This document shows, one piece after another, positions 43,054 to 52,500 of a stretch of DNA of 64,000 bases. Below the pieces are notes generated by a model that saw only the letters and a program-made list of their open reading frames with translations, was not told the origin of the DNA and made no database searches. A program made the position numbers and the translations under genes. Origin of the DNA: Nematostella vectensis (taxonomy: Eukaryota; Cnidaria; Anthozoa; Actiniaria; Edwardsiidae); contig NC_064043.1 of assembly GCF_932526225.1 (NCBI RefSeq), forward strand, positions 1,137,501-1,201,500, written 5' to 3'. The number at the start of each line of letters is the position of its first letter. The first letter of the stretch is position 1.

Positions 43054-43586
43054 GTGTCAAATCGCCATCTTGGACGGGGCACGTTTTCAGAGGACTGGTG
43101 CCGAATTTACGAATCTGCTCGGGCCCTATGTTCTAAAGCTCGTAGGATTTTCGCTAGCTTCGGAAAATAAGATCGGATGGCGGTAAGGCACAGACGGAAG
43201 AACAAGGTTTGATTTGGTATCAAACACGGCCAGAATTTCGCGTGTTTCCTGCGCCTATTCTTCAAAGGGATACGGTCTTTCCGCGACTTTTCCCAAAATG
43301 TCTTGAATGCAGTTATTTTGAGTCCCGATTTTATTTTTACGTCGAAAGAATTTATTGAAAATCAGCAGGGTAGTCCGATTCTTGAATCCCTGAATGTCTT
43401 CGCTATGATTTTTGTTTTGTATATTTCTCCTCTGTTCTCGCGCGATTATTTTTGAAACCTCACTCTAATTTTCAAGTTTAATTGTAAATATGCCAAAGAG
43501 GTTTAGTCTCGGAGAGTAAATGCGAGAGGCTAAATTAAAGTGACAGAATGTGATGGACTCTTCGTGAGAACTGCAGGACCTGGAGG
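43054..43586 (+). promoter_or_regulatory. GC-richer leader, candidate promoter/5' UTR of the left exons
   Basis: This stretch has clearly more G+C and CpG than the rest of the window and includes the YY1-like word CGCCATCTTG near 43,064. It directly precedes the candidate first coding exon. No TATA box stands out. I infer a CpG-type promoter and 5' UTR; a non-coding subterminal region of the transposon is the alternative. Confidence 0.35.
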
Positions 43587-43670
43587 ATGAGTTTTCTTCC
43601 TTTTAGCAAAGCATCGCTGAGAAGAAACTTGAAAGCGAAGCGAGAAAAGCTGAGAAGGCTTAGCAGAAAG
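43587..43670 (+). CDS. Candidate first coding exon (28 codons), unknown protein
   Basis: An ATG at 43,587 opens a frame that runs 84 bp to a good splice donor, AAAG|GTATTT, at 43,670/43,671. The peptide starts MSFLPFSKASLRRN and then becomes very basic (K/R-rich to residue 28), like a nuclear localisation or nucleic-acid-binding tail. The length is a whole number of codons, so the exon ends in phase 0, the phase required by the next candidate exon at 44,650. It lies about 570 bp inside the left TIR, after the GC-richer leader. Another frame across the same bases (from 43,553) has three in-frame stops and is not preferred. I do not recognise the protein. It could be the start of a transposon gene or a captured host exon, and it may not be expressed. 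Confidence 0.4.
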
Positions 43671-43931
43671 GTATTTATAAAGAACCAAATAGAATGTGTT
43701 TACATATAATGCTCATTTTGTAGAAATGCAGTGCTTATAGAAAAGGAATCGAAAGGAAAGGACATATTTGTTTTAGCCAGACTTGCGCATTATTTTACGC
43801 TATCGTGTTATTTGAGAGGGGTGATTTATTGAGTTATAAATTATAGTCAAATTGTTGGTTCTTTTAGATCGAAAGATCGTTTCGTCAAAGAAATAACACA
43901 TGGAATAGAACTAAAAAAACCCGGCGCGCGC

Positions 43932-43945
43932 GTTGCTATGGTAGC
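43932..43945. promoter_or_regulatory. X-box-like imperfect palindrome (RFX-type)
   Basis: GTTGCTATGGTAGC resembles the RFX X-box GTTGCCATGGCAAC, with three mismatches. It lies in the presumed first intron of the left gene candidate. A 14-bp imperfect match can arise by chance, so this is only a note. Confidence 0.15.
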
Positions 43946-44649
43946 TTATAAACAATAATTATTCTTTGTTGTGAAAGTATTTTCAGTTTCAACAGCGCTT
44001 CAGTTTATTGTATTCTTGGATAAACTTGTTCTTAACGAAACTCAAGTGAAACCAAATATGATAATCATTTAAGTTACATCAGAAAACTTAGTCAAATCAA
44101 AATAGTTAAGTAAGACTTAGTACTTAATTGGATTCTAAATTCTGAGTTCTTCCAAACAGATGACTTGTAGTTTCATGTTGGTCTAATTATTATCTTTGTT
44201 TGTTTGTTTCATATTTGATGGCTACATGGATATTCTCTTCAGATAAGTGATATCCTCAATAGAAAATAGATAGCAGTAATTAGGTTATTATATTATCAGG
44301 CTATATTTAAATGTAATCAATAACCTTACTCTGCATAGCAGTTAAAAATAGGTAGGTAGATTCAGACAGTCGTATGGAAGGTAACAGTCAGGAAGGAGGC
44401 AGTCAGAAGGGGTTTTTAAATGGAAATGCAGTGTCTATGAGGAGGAAGAATCCGACATGCTTCACTGAGGGAGGGAACATGCTACCTGCTATAGTGATGC
44501 TATAGTGGTGTGCAAGCTTTAAAATATCTTAGGGGTAAGAATTACTGTTGACTACACCCAAAGTGCTGTCACTTAGGGTTACGCTACTAACGTTTACATG
44601 TTTCCATTATTTCTCTGTTGTTTTTTATCTTGCCTTGACATACATCCAG

Positions 44650-44751
44650 AACATGTTTGATGTACACACACTTTGTGTACAAGATATAAATGTTGCATCC
44701 AAACATTTCTTGGTGGCTGATTGCCATGGCTCTAAGAGTCAAATAATAAAG
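44650..44751 (+). CDS. Candidate internal coding exon (34 codons), unknown protein
   Basis: A pyrimidine-rich tract (TTTCTCTGTTGTTTTTTATCTTGCC, with a short spacer) ends in CCAG at 44,649. An open exon of 102 bp follows, then a strong donor AAAG|GTATGTAA at 44,751/44,752. The exon holds exactly 34 codons, beginning NMFDVHTLCVQDINVASKHF and ending with GSKSQIIK. It is open in the phase left by the candidate exon at 43,587-43,670, with a 979-bp intron between. The composition (Cys, His, aromatic and acidic residues) looks like real protein. I do not recognise the family, and no convincing third exon was found before the nested element at 45,520. The gene may be truncated, or later exons may be too diverged to see. 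Confidence 0.45.
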
Positions 44752-45515
44752 GTATGTAATCCTGTAAAAAATAGCATGTTTGATGTACTCTGAGGTGGAT
44801 TGTCTCCTTAAAAAGGTTTGTTAAAAGATGTAAGAGGCTAATTTGATAGAAAAAAAAGAATCTATTTGTAAGCATCCAATGGTTAAATGCTTTTTTTATG
44901 AATGATAGACTTTGATAGGTGATGAAATATTTTTTTAAAATAAAATGTTTGATTTTCTATTATCTTTATTGAACTTTTTTTGTAAATTATCTTATGGCAG
45001 CCTAAGACAGAGTTGGTATACTTTCTACTTATCCCATTATCTTTACAAATGCTAAATGCAGATCTCTTATGTTATACAATTACAAATTACAGCAAATAAA
45101 AAAAAATACATATTTGTATGTTAATTTTGGAATACATTTGATCAATATATTATTTCAAATCATCAGCAACTCTTTTTTTATGAATAAGAACATTGTTATT
45201 GTGATGCAGTGAGGTTTATGATAAACTTGAACACAGTATTTCAATGATGCAAAATCTGGGTTTAGAAAAGTTGTTTGGAAGTAAAGCTGTTTACTCACAA
45301 GAGTGCATGTTGGCAGAGCATTTACTGTATTGTGTTCTTACATAAAAAGTGTGATTGATCTGCTTTCAGCATAAAATAAAGTGGCTACCTAATGCAGGTT
45401 CATAAGAAATGTAAGGAAACTGGAATTGTATATCCCTTAGTAAATATGTTATGTATATACTAGAATCAGGGAAGAAATAAACAACATTCGTCTATGGTAC
45501 TAAAATTAAAATACT
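44752..45515. other. AT-rich interval, no gene seen
   Basis: This AT-rich DNA lies between the exon candidate and the nested element. A 14-bp word from the exon, CATGTTTGATGTAC (44,652-44,665), recurs at 44,775-44,788 just inside the presumed intron. Possible acceptors exist (TATGGCAG near 45,000; CTTTCAG near 45,369), but the sequence after them does not give a convincing exon. Confidence 0.5.
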
Positions 45516-45519
45516 TTAA
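45516..45519. other. TTAA target-site duplication, left
   Basis: TTAA abuts the left terminus of the 999-bp nested element and matches the copy at its right end. Confidence 0.8.
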
Positions 45520-46518
45520 CACATTGACCCCTGAACCGGCCTGTACCGGCTTTGGGAAGTACCCACAACCCAAAAAATTCATAAATTCAAAATAAACACA
45601 ACAAGATGAAGATACTCAGGCATCAGTCTAAGGGATAAATGGTCTTGCAGATATGCATCCAACCAAGGTGCTGGCATCTACTCTTAAGCCAAATAATAGC
45701 ACAGGTTCTTTGACAAATCTCAAATCGAACAAGGAGAGAAAAGCAGAATCACCCCTCTCAATAAAACGCTCAAAATACCACACAAGGGAGAGAGATCAGC
45801 AAACACAGCTCAAGACACAAATAGATACCTTTATTCTGATCCTCCAGGTACATTTCCTTGGCCTCAAAACACAATGCCCATTCCTTGAAGGATTGTACAA
45901 CCACGAAAATATGTTTACGTATTGCAAAGCATTCTGGGAGATACAGGGGAAAATTCACGAGGGGAGGGCCAGTCAACACTCCTCTCCCCAAAGTCAGATG
46001 GTTTTTATAAGTCTTTTCACCCCGAAGCCAAACGAATCAATTCCAGGTCATACAGACCCAGAATAGCAGTGTAAACAATTTTGCAATCAATTTGGTTTCA
46101 GAAAAGACACCATTTAGGAGAGCTGTGGTGATTCATTAGAAAATTATTTTCTCATCCGGGCAAAGCCAAACAAGAAAAAATCATCATGAATCCACCTTTG
46201 CTTGCAAATATCCATAAGCAAGGCACTCAATTATGCCCCAAAAGACTTCATGATGTCCTGAGACACTCTCCTAATATGCTCATAGCTGTATTTTTGATGA
46301 AAAATACAAGCAACCATCAACTTGTGCTGGCTTCAGCACATCGACGAGGGATTAAAAGTGGGGACCGCAAAGCACTGCTGGAAAGCTTGGATACCGCTGA
46401 CTAGGTGCAGCTGTGTTTGACTTTGACGGGCTGTATAAAACTCAGAATAGGGGGGGAGGTATCTGTTTTCAGTCTGTTTTTGGTAAATTCAGCTCCAAAA
46501 AAGCCAGGAGTCAATGGG
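45520..46518. mobile_element. piggyBac-like non-autonomous element (999 bp) nested in the insertion
   Basis: TTAA lies immediately outside both ends (45,516-45,519 and 46,519-46,522). The termini are inverted repeats: CACATTGACCCCTG on the left and, reading inward from the right, CCCATTGACTCCTG (12 of 14 match). A TTAA target duplication with termini near CCC is the known signature of piggyBac-superfamily elements. The 999-bp length is too short for a full transposase of roughly 550-600 residues. The longest open frame (45,653-46,066, 137 codons, with many S/T/K/Q residues) shows no DDD catalytic core that I can see. It is therefore best called a MITE-like or internally deleted piggyBac relative that must be mobilised in trans. 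Confidence 0.8.
45929..45946 (-). promoter_or_regulatory. ZNF143/Staf-like word inside the nested element
   Basis: On the minus strand the sequence reads CTGTATCTCCCAGAATGC, close to the animal promoter motif ACTACAATTCCCAGAATGC bound by ZNF143/Staf. The core CCCAGAATGC is exact. Function here is unproven. Confidence 0.25.
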
Positions 46519-46522
46519 TTAA
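46519..46522. other. TTAA target-site duplication, right
   Basis: TTAA abuts the right terminus (GGAGTCAATGGG|TTAA), the counterpart of the left copy. Confidence 0.8.
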
Positions 46523-46927
46523 TATATTGGTAAATTATTCTTTATTGAGGTTTTCAAAATCCTATGCAACAAAATGTTGCAAATTTTTGTATATACTGTA
46601 CAAAGTGATCTATACTATCTGAAAATAATAGTTATGTAATATTTGAATTCTGAGGCATAATACTGTAATGCTGATATATTTATATATATTTTGATATATC
46701 CATAACTATTAATTCTTGCCAATATTTATTCTGTCACACAACAGTTTTTTGACATTCATTGCTTAAAGCAATTAAGGATTTAGCAAAAAAGTAAAAATTT
46801 ATTTGAAAAATATTTATATAATCTTACTTCAATTTTAGAAGTGCTCGTGCCTTTTATGGTAATAGAGACCATTTAATAAATACTTTATTCATAAGATAAT
46901 AAATAATATAAGATTATCATATCAATT

Positions 46928-46974
<47 letters not shown>

Positions 46975-47080
46975 CAATATTTATTGAATTGTTACATATT
47001 TTGTAACCTCTATTTCTGAAATAAATCTTGCAATTTCATACTCCTGCCAGATATTTTCTATTAATATAGATATACTTAAA
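46523..47080. other. AT-rich interval, no gene seen
   Basis: Strongly AT-rich sequence with no coding or splice signal that I can support. It contains the (AT) microsatellite listed separately. Confidence 0.6.
46933..46972. repeat. (AT)20 microsatellite
   Basis: Forty uninterrupted bases of alternating A and T, i.e. 20 dinucleotide units. Likely length-polymorphic and able to extrude as a cruciform. Confidence 0.97.
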
Positions 47081-47081
47081 G

Positions 47082-47365
47082 TAGGAGTCCCTCACTAGAG
47101 TTGTCCCTTGAATAGAGGTGTCTCTTGTTGGTAGAGGTGTCACTAGAATAGAATGTCCATAAAATAGAGGTGCCCTTTGAATAGAAGTGTCCCTTGAATA
47201 GAGATGTCCATTGAATAAAGTTGTCCATAAAACAAAAGTGTTCTTTGAATATCATAGAGGTTCTATCTTGAGTTAAGGAGAGATAATGCCGTTGAATAGA
47301 AGTATTCTTTGAATAGAGGTGTCAATTTCATAAAGGTGTCCCTTGAATAGAGGGTCCCTTGTATA
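47082..47365 (+). repeat. 17-bp minisatellite, block 1 (degenerate)
   Basis: Degenerate repeats of the unit TTGAATAGAGGTGTCCC. The stretch around 47,200-47,340, including GAGTTAAGGAGAGATA, is repeated in block 2 about 310-333 bp downstream, so the two blocks share a segmental direct duplication. Confidence 0.85.
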
Positions 47366-47428
47366 GACAGTGATCCTGAATATAATGAGGATCATGACAA
47401 CCATACGACAACAGAGACTGCAGAAAAG
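47366..47428 (+). pseudogene. Inverted partial copy of the right-end open frame
   Basis: These bases encode DSDPEYNEDHDNHTTTETAE on the plus strand. They match about 88% at the DNA level to the minus-strand segment 48,371-48,430 encoding DSDPEYNEDYDNPTTTKTGK. The fragment sits between the two minisatellite blocks and ends at a stop soon afterwards (KH*). It has no start codon or upstream coding context, so it is probably a fragment left by an inverted duplication. Confidence 0.75.
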
Positions 47429-47490
47429 CACTGAATTCAATATCTATTTTTCGTCAGGAATCTCATCTTACTAAAAATAATGCATTGTCT

Positions 47491-48035
47491 GCCTGGATAG
47501 AGGTGCCCTTCGAATAGAGGTGTAACTTGAATAGAGATGTTCATTGAATAAAGTTGTCCATAAAACTAAAGTATTCCTTGAGTTAAGGAGAGATATGCCA
47601 TTGAATAGATGTATTCTTTGAATAGAGGTGTCAATTGTATAGAGGTTTACTTTGAATAGAGGTGTCTCTTGAATAGAGGTGTCCCTTGAATAGAGGTGTT
47701 CCTTGTATAGAGGTGTTCCTTGAATAGAGGTGTCCCTTGAATAGAGGTTTCCTTTGAATAGAGGTGTCCCTTGAATAGAGGTGTCCCTTGAATAGAGGTG
47801 TCCCTTGAATAGAGGTTTCCTTTGAATAGAGGTTTCCCTTGAATAGAGGTGTCCCTTGAATAGAGGTGTCATTTGAATAGAGGTGTTCCTTGTATAGAGG
47901 TGTCTCTTGAATAGAGGTGTCCCTTGTATAGAGGTGTCCCTTGAATAGAGGTGTCCTTTTAATAGAGGTGTCCCTTGAATAGAGGTGTCATTTGAATAGA
48001 GGTGTTCCTTTAATAGAAGTGTTCATTGGAAAGAG
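47491..48035 (+). repeat. 17-bp minisatellite, block 2 (regular)
   Basis: About 30 head-to-tail copies of TTGAATAGAGGTGTCCC and close variants (TTGTATAGAGG, GTTTCC, GTGTCAT). Because 17 is not a multiple of three, a 51-bp super-period cycles through all frames. The minus strand therefore stays open for 133 codons (47,471-47,872) as a 17-residue repeat of the type TPLFKGNLYSRDTSIQG. It is best read as a non-coding minisatellite. Confidence 0.92.
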
Positions 48036-48330
48036 GTTAGAAAACAGTAAAAACGAGAATGTCAGTTTTTGTGTTGTGGAATTCCACAAGTGTTCCATTA
48101 TCCATAATAAAAAGAAAGAACAACCTGCGATCGGCGTGTATTGTACGCTAGTCTCAGCTCCTTGTTTTCGGAGACAAAAAGGGACACCATATGCCCGGTC
48201 TTCATTCCTTTAAGCTGGCGTTTGAAAAATTCCAATCACCTCTCTGATGTGAAGCCGGACAAAGTAACGCAAAACACCTTAAATAAACGGATCGAAAAAA
48301 AAGTGCAGAACTTCTTCCTTCTTGTCCTTG
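48036..48330. other. Interval between minisatellite and right-end open frame, no gene assigned
   Basis: Mixed-composition sequence. Short overlapping open frames occur on both strands (for example 47,992-48,213 and 48,141-48,404 on plus), but none has domain-like content. The minus-strand frame beginning at 48,478 could continue through here to 48,236, or could splice at weak donors such as AAG|GTGTTT near 48,282. Confidence 0.4.
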
Positions 48331-48478
48331 GAAATAAAAAAAAAATGGACAAGCAAAACCGACGAGAGTTTTTGCCAGTCTTCGTTGTCGTAGGGTTGTC
48401 ATAATCCTCGTTATATTCAGGATCACTGTCATCAAGGACAAGAGCGAGCACTTCTTCACGACTGTAGCGAGCCGCCAT
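48331..48478 (-). CDS. Candidate N-terminal coding segment near the right TIR, unknown acidic protein
   Basis: On the minus strand an ATG at 48,478 in the context TTTTCAAAATGGCGGC opens a frame starting MAARYSREEVLALVLDDSDP, followed by an acidic, T-rich segment (YNEDYDNPTTTKTGKNSRR). It starts 50 bp inside the right TIR and points inward, as expected for a transposon gene. An acidic N-terminus with an S-x-EE-V-L helix is typical of many transposon-encoded nuclear proteins, but I cannot assign a family. After about residue 40 the frame enters a T-run and looks non-coding (CLSIFFLF), so a splice donor or a break lies there; CTCGTCG|GTTTTG near 48,360 is a weak option. The end given is approximate. 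A partial inverted copy exists at 47,366-47,428. The CCGCCATTTTG around the start also resembles a YY1 site. Confidence 0.45.
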
Positions 48479-48527
48479 TTTGAAAACCCCGCCAGACTCA
48501 CGCGTGCATCCACTGATCAAAAGTACA

Positions 48528-48568
48528 GGCGAACATTGCCGATTTTAGGACACTTTGTGCCCGGCGTG
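48528..48568 (-). repeat. Right terminal inverted repeat
   Basis: Read inward on the minus strand it starts CACGCCGGGCACAAA, then diverges with short shared blocks (AAAA, CGGCA). The duplicated TA follows at 48,569-48,570, then the satellite poly-A tract resumes. Confidence 0.88.
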
Positions 48569-49241
48569 TAAAGAAAAAAAAAAAAGGCTATCAGCGGGAA
48601 TCGAACCCGGGTCTCTGCGTTAGTAGTCAAGTGCCCGCAACGAAAGACTAACGTGGCATTGCTGAAGGGAATTGAAATGAAAATTACGTTTAATACTATT
48701 GGTATCGTAAACTATCCCAAGAAAAGTCACCATAGGACAGGAGGTTACATTCGGGAAAAGCTTCAGGGTTACATTCGGGAATTTGTTTTACGAGTGTAAC
48801 CTCCAAAAAGTTACAATCGATAATTTTTTTTCCGAATGTAAATTCCAAAAAGTAACATTAGGAAAAATAAAACAGTATACTCGGAAAAAAAGGTATATCA
48901 ATCTATCGAGCGCTATGCTCTATGTTAGAATCTACTTAATCAAGTTATCCAAGGAATCTAGTTAGTTCTTGTGTGCATAAAATATGTACAGGATCCTGAA
49001 CAAAGCATGAGCACATCAAAGATGCTGAGAGTACATAAAAATGTCCCTATACCTTCTTTTTATGTCATGACACACCAAGAACAGTATAATTAAGTATCGA
49101 TATTAAAAAAAAAATAAAGAAAAAAAAAATAGTCTATCAGCGGGAATCGAACCCGGGTCGCTGCGTTAGTAGTCAAGTGCCCGCAACGAAAGAATAACGT
49201 GGCATTGCTGAAGGGAATTGTAATGAAAATAACTTTTAATA

Positions 49242-52200
49242 CTATTGGTATCGTAAACTATCCCAAGCAAAGTCACCATCGGACTTGAGGTTACATTCGG
49301 GAAAAGCTTCAGGGTTACATTCGGGAATTTGTTTTACGAGTGTAACCTCCAAAAGGTTACAATCGATAATTTTTTTTCGAATGTAAATTCCAAAAAGTAA
49401 CATTAGGAAAAATAGAACAGCATACTCGGAAAAAAGGTATATCAATCTATCGAGCGCTATGCTCTATGTTAGAATCTACTTAATCAAGTTATCCAAGGAA
49501 TCTAGTTAGTTCTTGTGTGCATAAAATATGTACAGGATCCTGAACAAAGCATGAGCACATCAAAGATACTGAGAGTACATAAAAATGACCCTATACCTTC
49601 TTTTTATGTCATGACACACCAAGACCAGTATAGTTAAGTATCGATATTTAAAAAAAAAATAAAGAAAAAAAAATTGGCTATCAGAGGGAATCGAACCCGG
49701 GTCGCTGCGTTAGTAGTCAAGTGCCCGCAACGAAAGACTAACGTGGCATTGCTGAAGGGAATTGTAACGAAAATTACTTTAATACTATTGGTATCGTAAA
49801 CTATCCCTAGCAAAGTCACCATCGGACTGGAGGTTACATTCGGGAAAAGCTTCAGGGTTACATTCGGGAATTTGTTTTACGAGTGTAACCTCCAAAAGGT
49901 TACAATCGATAATTTTTTTTTCCGAATGTAAATTCCAAAAAGTAACATTAGGAAAAATAAAACAGTATACTCGGAAAAAAAGGAATATCAATCTATCGAG
50001 CGCTATGCTCTATGTTAGAATCTACTTAATCAAGTTATCCAAGGAATCTAGTTAGTTCTTGGGTGCATAAAATATGTACAGGATCCTGAACAAAGCATGA
50101 GCACATCAAAGATGCTGAGAGTACATAAAAATGTCCCTATACCTTCTCTTTATGTCATGACACACCAAGAACAGTATAATTAAGTATCGATATTAAAAAA
50201 AAAAATAAAGAAAAAAAATAGGCTATCAGCGGTAATCGAACCCGGGTCGCTGCGTTAGTAGTCAAGTGCCCGCAACGAAAGACTAACGTGGCATTGCTGA
50301 AGGGAATTGTAATGAAAATTACTTTTAATAATATTGGTATCGTAAACTATCCCAAGCAAAGTCACCATCGGACTGGAGGTTACATTCAGGAAAAGCTTCA
50401 GGGTTACATTCGGGAATTTGTTTTACGAGTGTAACCTCCAAAAGGTTACAATCGATAATTTTTTTTACGAATGTAAATTCCAAAAAGTAACATTAGGAAA
50501 AATAAAACAGTATACTCGGAAAAATAGGTATATCAATCTATCGAGCGCTATGCTCTATGTTAGAATCTACTTAATCAAGTTATCCAAGGAATCTAGTTAG
50601 TTCTTGTGTGCATAAAATATGTACAGGATCCTGAACAAGGCATGAGCACATCAAATATGCTGAGAGTACATAAAAATGTCCCTATACCTTCTTTTTATGT
50701 CATGACACACCAAGAACAGTATAATTAAGTATCGATATTTAAAAAAAAAAAAAAGAAAGAAAAAAAATAGGCTATCAGCGGGAATCGAACCCGGGTCGCT
50801 GCGTTAGTAGTCAAGTGCCCGCAACGAAAGACTAACGTGGCATTGCTAAAGGGAATTGTAATGAAAATAACTTTTAATACTATTGGTATCGTAAACTATC
50901 CCAAGCAAAGTCACCATCGGACTGGAGGTTACATTCGGGAAAAGCTTCAGGGTTACATTCGGGAATTTGTTTTACGAGTGTAACCTCCAAAAGGTTACAA
51001 TCGATAATTTTTTTTCGAATGTAAATTCCAAAAAGTAACATTAGGAAAAATAGAACAGCATACTCGGAAAAAAGGTATATCAATCTATCGAGCGCTATGC
51101 TCTATGTTAGAATCTACTTAATCAAGTTATCCAAGGAATCTAGTTAGTTCTTGTGTGCATAAAATATGTACAGGATCCTGAACAAAGCATGAGCACATCA
51201 AAGATACTGAGAGTACATAAAAATGACCCTATACCTTCTTTTTATGTCATGACACACCAAGACCAGTATAGTTAAGTATCGATATTTAAAAAAAAAATAA
51301 AGAAAAAAAAATTGGCTATCAGAGGGAATCGAACCCGGGTCGCTGCGTTAGTAGTCAAGTGCCCGCAACGAAAGACTAACGTGGCATTGCTGAAGGGAAT
51401 TGTAACGAAAATTACTTTAATACTATTGGTATCGTAAACTATCCCTAGCAAAGTCACCATCGGACTGGAGGTTACATTCGGGAAAAGCTTCAGGGTTACA
51501 TTCGGGAATTTGTTTTACGAGTGTAACCTCCAAAAGGTTACAATCGATAATTTTTTTTTCCGAATGTAAATTCCAAAAAGTAACATTAGGAAAAATAAAA
51601 CAGTATACTCGGAAAAAAAGGAATATCAATCTATCGAGCGCTATGCTCTATGTTAGAATCTACTTAATCAAGTTATCCAAGGAATCTGGTTAGTTCTTGG
51701 GTGCATAAAATATGTACAGGATCCTGAACAAAGCATGAGCACATCAAAGATGCTGAGAGTACATAAAAATGTCCCTATACCTTCTCTTTATGTCATGACA
51801 CACCAAGAACAGTATAATTAAGTATCGATATTAAAAAAAAAAATAAAGAAAAAAAATAGGCTCTCAGCGGGAATCGAACCCGGGTCGCTGCGTTAGTAGT
51901 CAAGTGCCCGCAACGAAAGACTAACGTGGCATTGCTGAAGGGAATTGTAATGAAAATTACTTTTAATAATATTGGTATCGTAAACTATCCCAAGCAAAGT
52001 CACCATCGGACTGGAGGTTACATTCAGGAAAAGCTTCAGGGTTACATTCGGGAATTTGTTTTACGAGTGTAACCTCCAAAAGGTTACAATCGATAATTTT
52101 TTTTACGAATGTAAATTCCAAAAAGTAACATTAGGAAAAATAAAACAGTATACTCGGAAAAATAGGTATATCAATCTATCGAGCGCTATGCTCTATGTTA

Positions 52201-52500
52201 GAATCTACTTAATCAAGTTATCCAAGGAATCTAGTTAGTTCTTGTGTGCATAAAATATGTACAGGATCCTGAACAAGGCATGAGCACATCAAATATGCTG
52301 AGAGTACATAAAAATGTCCCTATACCTTCTTTTTATGTCATGACACACCAAGAACAGTATAATTAAGTATCGATATTAAAAAAAAAAAAAAAGAAAGAAA
52401 AAAAATAGGCTATCAGCGGGAATCGAACCCGGGTCGCTGCGTTAGTAGTCAAGTGCCCGCAACGAAAGACTAACGTGGCATTGCTAAAGGGATTTGTAAT
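49242..52500. repeat. Tandem 3-monomer unit (1,638 bp x 2)
   Basis: Variants recur at 1,638-bp spacing: GTAACGAAAATTACTTTAAT (49,766 and 51,404), CCCTAGCAAAG (49,805 and 51,443), TTGGGTGCAT (about 50,058 and 51,696), ATTCAGGAAAAGC (50,385 and 52,023), TTTACGAATG (50,464 and 52,102) and CATCAAATATGCTG (50,648 and 52,287). Confidence 0.82.

Larger units (their letters stand above)
43013..48568. mobile_element. TA-flanked DNA transposon-like insertion (5,556 bp)
   Basis: This block of unrelated sequence interrupts one monomer inside its poly-A tract. It starts CACGCCGGGCACAAA and ends with the reverse complement of the same 15 bases. TA lies on both sides (43,011-43,012 and 48,569-48,570). Uninterrupted monomers at about 59,491, 60,037 and 60,583 have a single TA at this exact point, so the TA was duplicated on insertion. 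The TIRs match perfectly for 15 bp and imperfectly to about 41 bp. A TA duplication is usual for Tc1/mariner and occurs in some other superfamilies, but the termini do not match one I can name. No complete transposase is visible, so it is probably non-autonomous. It carries two plus-strand exon candidates, a nested TTAA-flanked element, a minisatellite and a minus-strand open frame. Confidence 0.88.

Noticed and set aside
43553-43670. Pseudogene frame starting at 43,553 with three in-frame stops (TGA 43,565; TAG 43,604; TAG 43,661)
   Set aside because: The +1-shifted frame from the ATG at 43,587 is fully open to a good splice donor, so the stops belong to the wrong frame.
45653-46066. 137-codon open frame in the nested TTAA element as a transposase
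   Set aside because: It is too short, has low-complexity S/T/K/Q composition, and shows no piggyBac catalytic-core pattern. A minus-strand frame overlaps it. Probably chance.
48132-48140. Internal copy of the TIR word CGGCGTGTA as a subterminal transposase-binding site
   Set aside because: A single 9-bp match about 430 bp from the end is within chance expectation, and no series of such sites was seen.
48141-48520. Plus-strand 87-codon frame and second minus-strand 103-codon frame near the right end
   Set aside because: They overlap the better minus-strand candidate starting at 48,478 and show unlikely composition (long F or K runs from homopolymers).
43013-48568. LTR retrotransposon or endogenous virus
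   Set aside because: The ends are inverted repeats with a TA duplication. There are no direct long terminal repeats, primer-binding site or reverse-transcriptase-like frame.
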